Source: JBHIBC01 sp046758905
GTDB lineage: Bacteria > Acidobacteriota > Polarisedimenticolia > Gp22-AA2
Direction of reading: 5' to 3'
DNA: 21,531 bases
Assembly: GCA_046758905.1 (NCBI GenBank)
Contig: JBHIBC010000048.1
Span: 1 to 21,531 of the forward strand
Positions 14,763 to 21,531 of the stretch are shown piece by piece. A program made the position numbers and the translations under genes. The notes beneath the pieces were generated by a model that was not told the DNA's origin, ran no database searches, and saw only the letters and a program-made list of their open reading frames with translations. Position 1 is the first letter of the stretch. Each line of letters begins with the position of its first letter.

Positions 14763-15875
14763 ATGCAGATCGGGGTGCCGAGGGAGATCCTGGACAACGA
14801 GAGCCGGGTCAGCATGGTGCCGGCCGGCGTCCGGGTGCTGGCGGAGGCCGGGCACCAGGTCCTGGTGGAGGACGGCGCCGGCCTCGGCAGCGGCATCGAC
14901 AACGATGCCTACCGCGCCGCCGGGGCCGTCATCGTGAGCGACGTCGGCGCCGTCTACCGCCGGGCCGACCTGATCCTGAAGGTCAAGGAGCCTCAGGAGG
15001 AGGAGCTGCCGCTGCTGCGCCGGGGCCAGGTCCTGTTCACCTTCCTCCACTTGGCGCCGCACGCGCGCCTGACGCGCGCGCTTCTGGACGCCGGAGTGAC
15101 CGCGGTGGCCTACGAGACCATGGTCGACGAGCACGGCGGCCTGCCGCTCCTGACCCCGATGAGCGAGGTCGCCGGCCGGATGGCGATCCAGGTCGGCGCC
15201 TACTATCTGCAGCGCCCGATGGGGGGGCGGGGCATCCTTCCGGGCGGAGTGCCGGGGGTCCCGCCCGGCGACGTGGTCATCCTCGGAGGAGGGACGGTCG
15301 GGGTCAACGCGGCGATGATGGCCTTGGGGCTCGGCGCCCGGGTGTCCATCCTCGACCGGTCGCTGCCGCGCCTGAGGTACCTGGACGAGATCTTCCGCGG
15401 GCAGGTGATCACGGTCTACTCCACGGTGGCCTATATCGAGCAGTCCGTGAGGCGCGCCGACCTGCTCATCGGCGCGGTGCTGATCCCCGGCGCCTCGGCC
15501 CCCAGGCTGGTGTCGCGCGCGGTGGTCGCCACGATGAAGAAGGGCTCCGTGGTCATCGACGTCTCGGTCGATCAGGGGGGGTGCATCGAGACCTCCCGGC
15601 CGACCACGCATTCCGCCCCGACGTTCGAGGTGGATGGGGTGGTCCACTACTGCGTGGCGAACATGCCCGGGGCGGTGCCGCGCACCTCGACCTTCGCCCT
15701 GACCAACGCCACCCTCCCCTACGTGACGAAGATCGCCCGGAGCGGGCTGAGGGAGGCCGCCCTCGAGGATCCCACGCTGCGCGCCGGTGTGAACACCCAT
15801 GCCGGCCACGTGACGCACGAGGCGGTGGCGCGCTCCCAGGGGCTGCCGTACGTCCCGTTCGAGTCGGTGGTCTAG
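14763..15875 (+). CDS. ald: Alanine dehydrogenase
   Basis: Alanine dehydrogenase interconverts L-alanine with pyruvate, ammonia and NADH. The 370-residue product has the family's residues at their standard positions: R15, K75 in LKVKEP, H96 in FTFLH, and D270 in VSVDQGG. The Rossmann loop GGGTVG lies at 175-180, and the NMPGAVPRTSTFALTNATLPYV segment follows in the C-terminal half. The start is ATG at 14763, preceded by GGGGGCC-type purine-rich sequence. It is 20 nt behind the aldehyde dehydrogenase and almost certainly in the same transcript. It ends 32 nt from the convergent stop of the penicillin-binding protein gene. Saccharopine dehydrogenase and transhydrogenase alpha subunits share the fold, but the catalytic set and length fit alanine dehydrogenase best. 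Confidence 0.95.
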   Translation: MQIGVPREILDNESRVSMVPAGVRVLAEAGHQVLVEDGAGLGSGIDNDAYRAAGAVIVSDVGAVYRRADLILKVKEPQEEELPLLRRGQVLFTFLHLAPHARLTRALLDAGVTAVAYETMVDEHGGLPLLTPMSEVAGRMAIQVGAYYLQRPMGGRGILPGGVPGVPPGDVVILGGGTVGVNAAMMALGLGARVSILDRSLPRLRYLDEIFRGQVITVYSTVAYIEQSVRRADLLIGAVLIPGASAPRLVSRAVVATMKKGSVVIDVSVDQGGCIETSRPTTHSAPTFEVDGVVHYCVANMPGAVPRTSTFALTNATLPYVTKIARSGLREAALEDPTLRAGVNTHAGHVTHEAVARSQGLPYVPFESVV

Positions 15876-15907
15876 AGGGGAAAAGCCCCGGCCGGGACGC
15901 GCGTTCC

Positions 15908-18619
15908 TCAGTCGTACCTGATGGGGATCACGATGGCCCGACGGCCGTCGACGCCGTAGTAGACCGTCTCCTCGTCGTCCGGGTCGATCCCCCCGGGGTC
16001 CCAGGGGCTCCCCAGGCCCGGGACGCCGAAGGCGAAGGGCGGCCTGCCGTTGCCGTCACGCTGCAGCGTCTCCCACGCCGCCCTCCTCTCCGAGCGGGGC
16101 ATCTTCAGGCGGATCCGCCTCTCAGCGCCGTTCCCGTCGTGCAGCAGGATGGCGTCGCCGCCCGCGATCAGCTCGACCTCGCCGAGCCCCTCCGTGACCA
16201 GGCGGACCAGGGTGTCGGAGTCGTCGACCCGCAGCTCCAGATCCCGCGTGACGTCGAACCTCTGCAGGAAGTAGGGGAGGCTCGCCCGGAAGTGCTCCAC
16301 CTCCGAGCAGCCCGCCACCGGCTCGGTCCCCTCGACGAACGCCTCCAGGAAGGTCGAGGGGCAGCGCGAGTCCACCGTGGCGCGCAGGCCCGTCTCGCGG
16401 TCGATCGGCACGTAGACGACGTTGGCGGGACGCGGGAACTTCTCGACCGGCTGGCCGTCGAGAGCCGCCTTCATGAAGTCGATCCAGATCGGCAGCGCGG
16501 CGCGCGCCCCGGTCTCGGCCTCGCCCAGCGACCTCTTCTGGTCGAACCCCACCCACACTCCCGCCACGAGGGAAGGGCTGAAGCCGATGAACCAGGCATC
16601 GGCGAGATCGTCCGTGGTGCCCGTCTTGCCCGCGACCGGGCGCTTGAGCGCCCTGGCCGCGGCGCCGGTGCCCGACTCGGTGACTCCCTGCAGGAGGTAG
16701 GTCATGACGTAGGCGACATCGGCCTGGATGGCCTCGGTGACCTTCGGCTGCGCCTCCTCGCGGATCCGCCCCTCGCGGTCGGTGACGTAGCGGATGAAGT
16801 GCGGTTGAACGCGCACCCCCTGGTTCGGGAAGATCGAGTAGGCGGTGGCCAGATCGATCAGCGAGACCTCCATGGTGCCCAGGGCCATGGAGGGATAGGG
16901 GCGCAGCGGGCTGGTGATCCCCATCTTCCGCGCCACCTCGATGGTCTTCCGGAACCCGACCTGGTTGAGCAGCTTCACGGCGGAGATGTTGCGGGACTTC
17001 TCCAGGGCCACGCGCAGCGTGGTCAGGCCGTAGTACTTCCGGTAGTAATTGTTCGGCTGGTACTCGTCCTCGGTCGCCGGGTCGACGAAGACCGTGGGCT
17101 CGTCGAAGACCCTGTCCGCCAGAGTGTAGCCGCTGTCCAGGGCGGCGGTGAACACGAACGGCTTGAACGCCGAGCCCGCCTGGCGGCGCGACTGCACCGC
17201 GCGGTCGAACTCGCTGCGGCTGAAGTCGTAGCCGCCGACCAGGGCCCGGATCTCGCCCGTGGCGGGGTCGATGGCGATCAGCGCGCCCTCGACCAGGGGT
17301 ATCTGGTCCAGCGCCACCCCCAGCCGCTTCGCCTCCTCGTCGATGGACAGCACCAGAAACGGGGCCAGGTCCCCGACCTCGAACACCCGGTCCAGCCGGC
17401 GCACCCTGGTCCACGCGATGGCCTTGGGGTCGAGCTCGGCCGCGTACTCGCCGAGCCGCACGGAGGCTGAGCGGCGATCCACCGCGGTCACCACGCCGAA
17501 TCGCAGGGTGCCGACCACGGGAGGCTTCCTCCACGAGGGGTGCGTGAAGCTCTCGAGATCCGGGTGCTCCGCGAGGACGTTCTCCTCGATCGGCCGGAAC
17601 CCCTGCCGCTTGTCGAGCCGCCGGAGGCCCTCGAAGATGGCCTTGTTGGCTCCCGCCTGCATCGCCGGGTCGAGCGTGGTGTGGACCTCCAGACCCTCCT
17701 CGTAAAGCGCCACGTCGCCGTACTTGGCGTCGAGATACCGCCGCACCTCCTCGACGAAGTACGGCGCCAGGTTGTCCTCCTCCCGGAACTTGGCGACCTC
17801 GACCGGCGACGCGGCCGCCTCCGCCGCCGTCGCCGCGTCGATCTTCCCGACCTTGGCCATCCGGTTGAGGACGTGGTTGCGGCGGGCGAGCGCCCGGTCC
17901 GGATGGCGGATGGGGGAATACGCCTCCGGCCGCTGGATCATGCCGGCGAGCAGCGCCGACTCCACCAGGTCCATGTCCTTGGCCGGCTTGCCGAAGTAAT
18001 ATTGAGAGGCCGCCTCGACGCCGTAGCGCCCGTGGCCCATGTAGACTTGGTTGCAGTAGAAGGTCAGGATCTCGTTCTTGGTGAACGACTTCTCGATCTG
18101 CAGCGCCAGGACCATCTCCTGCAGCTTGCGCCGGATGGTCTTCTCGGGCTTGAGGAACAGGGAGCGCGCCAGCTGCTGGGTGATGGTGCTGCCCCCCTGC
18201 GCCTTGCTCAGGTGGATGATGTCCATGACGACGGCGCGCGCGATGCCGGAAGGGTCGATGCCGACGTGCCGGTAGAAGTTCGAGTCCTCGGTGGCGACCA
18301 GCGCGTCGATGAACGGCTCGGCGATCTGGTCCAGCCCGACCACGATCCGCTTCTCCGCGCCGAACTGGTACAGGATCCGCCCGTCGGCGCTGTACAGGGT
18401 CGTGACGATGGGCGGCTTCCAGTCCTGGAGGTTGCGGACCTCCGGGATGTCGAAGGTCAGGAAGCGCCCGAACAGGGACCCCGACCCGGCGGCGACCAGG
18501 ACCGCCGCGAGGACGATCGTCGCCTGTCCGGGGCCGGTCCTCCAGAAGCGGCGGCCCCGTCCCGGGGTCGCGGGATCGGCGGCTCGCGCCCCCTGCTCGG
18601 GTCCCGGGGGTTCGCTCAT
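15908..18619 (-). CDS. mrcA: Penicillin-binding protein 1A (class A, glycosyltransferase plus transpeptidase)
   Basis: The 903-residue protein polymerises and cross-links peptidoglycan. Residues are numbered from ATG at 18619. A short cytoplasmic tail precedes one membrane helix (about 33-53). The GT51 domain shows ATEDSNFYRHVG with E111, GGSTITQQLARSLFL, and RKLQEMVLALQIEKSFTKNEIL. An OB-like insert (about 365-445) follows. The transpeptidase domain has the SxxK motif at S483-K486 (GSAFK), SRN at 542-544 and KTGT at 665-668. After about residue 770 there is a C-terminal extension of roughly 130 residues that I do not recognise. An in-frame TTG at 18625 has a better-spaced GGAG and is an alternative start. 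It is convergent with ald and divergent from the glycosyltransferase gene. Confidence 0.95.
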   Translation of the reverse strand: MSEPPGPEQGARAADPATPGRGRRFWRTGPGQATIVLAAVLVAAGSGSLFGRFLTFDIPEVRNLQDWKPPIVTTLYSADGRILYQFGAEKRIVVGLDQIAEPFIDALVATEDSNFYRHVGIDPSGIARAVVMDIIHLSKAQGGSTITQQLARSLFLKPEKTIRRKLQEMVLALQIEKSFTKNEILTFYCNQVYMGHGRYGVEAASQYYFGKPAKDMDLVESALLAGMIQRPEAYSPIRHPDRALARRNHVLNRMAKVGKIDAATAAEAAASPVEVAKFREEDNLAPYFVEEVRRYLDAKYGDVALYEEGLEVHTTLDPAMQAGANKAIFEGLRRLDKRQGFRPIEENVLAEHPDLESFTHPSWRKPPVVGTLRFGVVTAVDRRSASVRLGEYAAELDPKAIAWTRVRRLDRVFEVGDLAPFLVLSIDEEAKRLGVALDQIPLVEGALIAIDPATGEIRALVGGYDFSRSEFDRAVQSRRQAGSAFKPFVFTAALDSGYTLADRVFDEPTVFVDPATEDEYQPNNYYRKYYGLTTLRVALEKSRNISAVKLLNQVGFRKTIEVARKMGITSPLRPYPSMALGTMEVSLIDLATAYSIFPNQGVRVQPHFIRYVTDREGRIREEAQPKVTEAIQADVAYVMTYLLQGVTESGTGAAARALKRPVAGKTGTTDDLADAWFIGFSPSLVAGVWVGFDQKRSLGEAETGARAALPIWIDFMKAALDGQPVEKFPRPANVVYVPIDRETGLRATVDSRCPSTFLEAFVEGTEPVAGCSEVEHFRASLPYFLQRFDVTRDLELRVDDSDTLVRLVTEGLGEVELIAGGDAILLHDGNGAERRIRLKMPRSERRAAWETLQRDGNGRPPFAFGVPGLGSPWDPGGIDPDDEETVYYGVDGRRAIVIPIRYD

Positions 18620-18678
18620 CGGCAATGGGGCTCCAGCATGTGCAGGGGCCGCCGCCGGGCGGCGCCGCAGTGAAGAAA

Positions 18679-18704
18679 AGTATACAACAATCGGCCCGGG
18701 TCAA
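18679..18704 (-). promoter_or_regulatory. Candidate promoter for the PBP1A gene
   Basis: On the minus strand TTGACC (18704-18699) and TATACT (18684-18679) are good -35 and -10 matches and stand out in a very GC-rich background. The spacer is only 14 nt, shorter than the usual 16-18, so the boxes may not act together, or the -10 may be used with an activator. Transcription would start near 18672, about 50 nt before the PBP1A start codon. Confidence 0.4.
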
Positions 18705-18758
18705 CCGGCCGCCCGGCGCAGGGACAACCCTTTGACATCCGGTGATTTACATGATCAC

Positions 18759-19511
18759 GTGAGGGAGGACGAGGGCGCCGGGAGCGGCCGCGGCCCGGCG
18801 CTGTCGGTCGTGATCCCGGCGCTCAATGAAGAGGAGGCGCTGCCCGGGCTGCTCGCGAGCCTGGAGTCGCAGGGAGTCGAGCCGCCCTTCGAGGTCATCC
18901 TGGCCGACGGCGGCAGCACCGACGGGACCGTGGGGCGCTTCCTGGCCCTGGTCCGGGACTGGCCGGAGCGGGGGCTGGCGGCGGGTGTGCTCGCCTCGCC
19001 CGCCGCGGGCCGGGCGCTCCAGATGAACTCCGGCGCCCGTGCCGCCCGGGGCGGTGCGCTCCTCTTCCTGCACGCGGATTCCCGCCTCCGGCCCGGGGCG
19101 ATCCGCTGCGTGCTTCGCGCCCTGGAGGACCCGCGCGTGGTCGGAGGCGGCTTCCGCCACCGGTTCCGGGAGAGGGGGCCGCTGCTGCGGCTGATCTCCG
19201 CGTGGGCCACCGCCCGCTCTCTGGTGCGGCGCGTGCACTACGGCGACCAGGCGATCTTCGTCCGCCGCTCCACCTTCGAGTCGATCGGAGGCTTCCCCGA
19301 GATCCCGCTCTTCGAGGACCTGCGACTGTCGCTCGCCATCAAGAGGTGCGGCCGGGTCCGCACCCTGGCGATGCCGGTCGAGACCTCGGCGCGACGCCTG
19401 CGGCGGGGCGGCGTGGCGCGCACCGCGGCGCGTTTCGCGTGGCTCAAGTTCCGTTACGCCCTCGGCGCCGACCCCTCCCGTCTGCGCTCGCGCTACCCGG
19501 ATGTCCGCTGA
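18759..19511 (+). CDS. Family 2 glycosyltransferase, TIGR04283-like
   Basis: The 250-residue product is a GT-A-fold glycosyltransferase. It shows LSVVIPALNEEEALPGLL at the N terminus, the nucleotide-binding ADGGSTDGT (49-57), GRALQMNSGA, the HADSRL element (105-110) in the DxD region, YGDQAIFV (161-168), and IPLFEDLRLS with the catalytic-type ED pair. This arrangement, especially A-D-G-G-S-T-D-G-T, GRA-x-QMN-x-GA and YGDQAIFVRR, matches the family described as rSAM/selenodomain-associated transferase 2 (TIGR04283). No radical-SAM or selenodomain partner is visible. The acceptor is unknown. The start is uncertain: GTG at 18759 has no ribosome binding site, while TTG at 18732 has AGGGA (18720-18724) at good spacing and would add nine residues. 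It overlaps the next gene by 11 nt. Confidence 0.87.
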   Translation: MREDEGAGSGRGPALSVVIPALNEEEALPGLLASLESQGVEPPFEVILADGGSTDGTVGRFLALVRDWPERGLAAGVLASPAAGRALQMNSGARAARGGALLFLHADSRLRPGAIRCVLRALEDPRVVGGGFRHRFRERGPLLRLISAWATARSLVRRVHYGDQAIFVRRSTFESIGGFPEIPLFEDLRLSLAIKRCGRVRTLAMPVETSARRLRRGGVARTAARFAWLKFRYALGADPSRLRSRYPDVR

Positions 19512-20685
19512 TATCCCCTCCCAATGGGGCCAGGCGTTCCCCCGCTGTGTGGGGCTACCACCCGGCCGGACCCCGGCGCCAGCGGGGACCGTGCGGGTTC
19601 TCCTGGCCCGCGGCCGCCCGATCGATCTGATCTACACCGGATTCGCGCTGGAGCCCGCCATCGGGGACGGCGAGTCATTCCGGGTCGAGCCGGACGTCAC
19701 TCCCGGACCGGGCGACCTGGTCCTGTGCGGGTCGGGGGGTTGGTGCGACCTGCGGCGGATCATCCGGCGGCTCCCGAGCGGGGAGCTGATCACCGCCCTG
19801 GATCCCTTTCCTCCGGGCAGAGAGGTCCTCCCGCCGGATCGCATCCTGGGGGTGATCCGCCGCCACCGGAGCCTCGGGGGCGTCCTGAGGGCTCGATCCT
19901 TCGCCGCGTGGTCTCGGGTGGCGGCCGCGCGTTACTGGGTCCGCAGGATCCTCGAGGCGCCCGACTTCGGCGACGCGGCGCCCGCCTCCGTGATGGAGAA
20001 ATACTCACAGCAGGTGAACGGCTACTCGGAGCAGATCGCCAGCCCGATACATCCGGTGGCGCACGATCTGATCCGCCGTCACCTGCGGCCGCCCGGCCGG
20101 CTGCTCGTCGCCGGGAGCGGGGCGGGCGGGGAGGCATTGCGTCTCGCCCGGGAGGGATACGACGTCAGCGGGTTCGACTTCGTGCCGGCCATGGTCGCGG
20201 CGGGCCGGCGAAACGCCGCGGCGGCCGGAGTCCACGTACGGTTCTTCGTGGCCGATCTGGTCGGCCTCGAGCCGTGCGGCCGGTTCGGGATCGTCTTCGT
20301 CACCCCCCTGGTCTACTCGTTCATCAGGGGGCGGGGCAACCGCCTCCGGGCGCTCAGGAAGCTGGGCCGGGCGCTAGAGCCGGACGGGGCGGTGATCTAC
20401 ACGGCGCAGCTCGTGGGCGGACCGCTCAGGCGCCTTCAGGCCTTCATGGCCTGGACCCGCCACCGGAGGCTGGGGCGGGCTGCAGAGCTCGGCGACTGGT
20501 ACACGTGGTTCGTGACGCCGCGCGGCGCCATCGGGAAGTCGTTCCTGCGGCTGTTCTCGTCGCGCGAGGTCCTGGACGAGGCGCGCGCCGCCGGGTTCCG
20601 GACCGCGGAGCGTGCCGGCGGAGCCCACTTCGTGGCCCGCGATTTCGTGGAGCGGACGGGCGGGCGGACCGGGGCCGGATCCTAG
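19501..20685 (+). CDS. S24/S26 peptidase-like domain fused to a class I SAM methyltransferase
   Basis: The 394-residue product has two parts. Residues about 30-125 follow the S24/S26 (LexA/signal-peptidase-like) pattern: GFALEPAIGDGESFRV at 47-62, GDLVLC, then DLRRIIRRL, ITALDPFP and ILGVIRR. The catalytic serine of the GxSMxP motif is replaced by alanine (A49), and the usual basic residue or histidine region reads RRII, so proteolysis is unlikely. Residues about 165-385 form a Rossmann methyltransferase with SAM loop VAGSGAGG (203-210), the acidic strand end FDFVPAM, and FFVADLVGLEPCGRFGIVFV. The start at 19501 overlaps the glycosyltransferase gene by 11 nt; GTG at 19591 with GGGG upstream is an alternative that still keeps both domains. 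It ends convergently, sharing bases with the stop of the HPr-kinase-like gene. The substrate is unknown. Confidence 0.78.
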   Translation: MSADIPSQWGQAFPRCVGLPPGRTPAPAGTVRVLLARGRPIDLIYTGFALEPAIGDGESFRVEPDVTPGPGDLVLCGSGGWCDLRRIIRRLPSGELITALDPFPPGREVLPPDRILGVIRRHRSLGGVLRARSFAAWSRVAAARYWVRRILEAPDFGDAAPASVMEKYSQQVNGYSEQIASPIHPVAHDLIRRHLRPPGRLLVAGSGAGGEALRLAREGYDVSGFDFVPAMVAAGRRNAAAAGVHVRFFVADLVGLEPCGRFGIVFVTPLVYSFIRGRGNRLRALRKLGRALEPDGAVIYTAQLVGGPLRRLQAFMAWTRHRRLGRAAELGDWYTWFVTPRGAIGKSFLRLFSSREVLDEARAAGFRTAERAGGAHFVARDFVERTGGRTGAGS

Positions 20686-21531
20686 ACGCCCCGCTCGGCG
20701 TCGATCGCCGTCCAGAAGTCCCGGCCCCTCCCGAAGTGCAGGTAGCGGAGCCGGGTTCCCTCGACGAGCGAGCGGACCCGGTCGATGAGGTCCGGGCGGC
20801 CGGGCAGGAGGTCGACCACGAACGGCAGGTTGCCCACGAGGTCAGCGAAGCAGCCCCCGTCGTCGGCCTCGACGCGGGTGCGGCTGTCCTTGCGGAGCCG
20901 ATAGAGGCCGGCGACCGGAAAGGTCCCGACGACCGGAGCGCCCGCGGTGTAGGTTCCCCGGAAGGGTCCACCGGCGGCGCGCAGTCCCCCGGGCGTCCCC
21001 AGCAGAAGCGTCAGGTCGTCGCTGATCACGGTGCCGCCGGGGCTCATCGCCGCGAGGGTGGACTTGCCGGCCCCGGAGGGACCGTAGAAGAGGAAGCACG
21101 CCCCATCCCTCACGATGCTGGCGCCGTGCAGGAGGAAGCCGCCCCTATCGATGGCGAGCCAGGCGATGGCGCTCCTCAGGAAGTTCTCCATCGCCCGCGG
21201 CAGCGGGTCGAGGTCGCCGTGTCCGAGCGCGACCTGACCCGCGCGCAGCCCGGTGTCGAACCAGGCGGCGAGCCAGTAGGAGACGGAGCGGAACATCGTC
21301 CCCTCCAGCGCGGTGACCACGCGGTAGGTCTCCGCCTTGCCGGGAAACCCCGGCACCAGGAAGTAGTCGACCGGAGCGGAGACGACCTCGATCCGGAGCG
21401 CGTCGCACGCCCCGCTCGCCGGACCGATGTAAGGGTGATAGCGCGCCGCCATGCTGTCCGCCAGGGCGTCCGGGAGGCCCTCGAGCTCCACCGCGAGCCC
21501 GGCGATATCGATCCACGCCGAGCGCGCTCCG
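20682..21531 (-). CDS. HPr kinase/phosphorylase-like P-loop protein (5' end beyond window)
   Basis: The minus-strand frame stays open to the last base, and the residues read before the first GTG (21491), IDIAGLAVELEG, fit the family's N-terminal strand, so the true start lies outside the window. At least 282 residues are visible. The core is LLHGASIV, then FYGPSGAGKST (P-loop, about bases 21089-21057), then VISDDLTLLL, the Ser-Asp-Asp Walker-B region seen in HprK C-terminal domains. Unlike true HPr kinase, there is no clear HprK N-terminal domain and no PTS gene nearby. Proteins of this kind often sit beside PqqD-like, asparagine-synthase-like and S24/S26 peptidase genes in natural-product or RiPP-type loci, which makes the adjoining S24-like fusion notable. 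The role is inferred only. Confidence 0.82.
   Translation of the reverse strand, partial: GARSAWIDIAGLAVELEGLPDALADSMAARYHPYIGPASGACDALRIEVVSAPVDYFLVPGFPGKAETYRVVTALEGTMFRSVSYWLAAWFDTGLRAGQVALGHGDLDPLPRAMENFLRSAIAWLAIDRGGFLLHGASIVRDGACFLFYGPSGAGKSTLAAMSPGGTVISDDLTLLLGTPGGLRAAGGPFRGTYTAGAPVVGTFPVAGLYRLRKDSRTRVEADDGGCFADLVGNLPFVVDLLPGRPDLIDRVRSLVEGTRLRYLHFGRGRDFWTAIDAERGV

Noticed and set aside
15876..15907. GGGG-AAAAG-CCCC and CCCGGCCGGG between ald and the PBP1A gene as a bidirectional terminator
   Set aside because: The stems are only 3-4 bp and no U-tract follows on the + strand; on the minus strand only a TTTT run follows a weak stem.
14333..17470. A 1045-codon + strand frame crossing the aldehyde dehydrogenase, ald and the PBP1A gene
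   Set aside because: It is out of frame with three well-supported genes, crosses a convergent junction and has low-complexity composition.
18732..18737. TTGACA as a -35 box for the glycosyltransferase gene
   Set aside because: No acceptable -10 box lies 16-18 nt downstream, and the same bases include a possible TTG start codon with its own ribosome binding site.
21145..21516. A 123-codon minus-strand frame near the window end
   Set aside because: It is a shifted frame over the HprK-like gene, with Arg/Gly-rich composition and no motif.

Overview
The window is a high-GC (roughly 70% by eye), densely packed bacterial chromosomal segment, with most genes on the + strand and overlapping or nearly touching. 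I see no insertion sequence, integrase, CRISPR array, tRNA or rRNA. Gene content and the long TPR protein suggest an uncultured soil- or sediment-type lineage. Acidobacteriota is my best guess, but this rests on general impression rather than a phylogenetic marker, and Myxococcota or another high-GC phylum cannot be excluded.

Region 1 (1-7678) is one long housekeeping run: the 3' end of ftsY, then ribD-ribE-ribBA (riboflavin synthesis), ffh, rpsP, khpA, rimM, trmD, rplS and rnhB. The two signal-recognition GTPases (FtsY and Ffh) bracket three riboflavin genes, followed by the widespread rpsP-khpA-rimM-trmD-rplS-rnhB ribosome/tRNA-maturation block. Spacings are 0-37 nt or short overlaps, so co-transcription is likely. 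ribH (lumazine synthase) is not in the window, and there is no room for an FMN riboswitch before ribD.

Region 2 (7682-12706) holds a 980-residue TPR protein with acidic and proline-rich linkers, then a nicotinate phosphoribosyltransferase-family gene overlapping a Nudix hydrolase gene, a plausible NAD-related pair.

Region 3 (12707-15875) begins with a gene-free stretch of about 540 nt containing a strong hairpin and a good sigma-70-like promoter. It is followed by an aldehyde dehydrogenase and an alanine dehydrogenase that look like a two-gene catabolic operon.

Region 4 (15908-18619, minus strand) is a class A penicillin-binding protein (PBP1A type) with a C-terminal extension.

Region 5 (18759-21531) has a TIGR04283-like glycosyltransferase overlapping a protein that joins an apparently inactive S24/S26 peptidase-like domain to a SAM-dependent methyltransferase. 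Convergent to it, and running off the window, is an HPr-kinase-like P-loop protein. This last region is the least ordinary part and the best candidate for an undescribed modification system; its other half would lie beyond base 21531.
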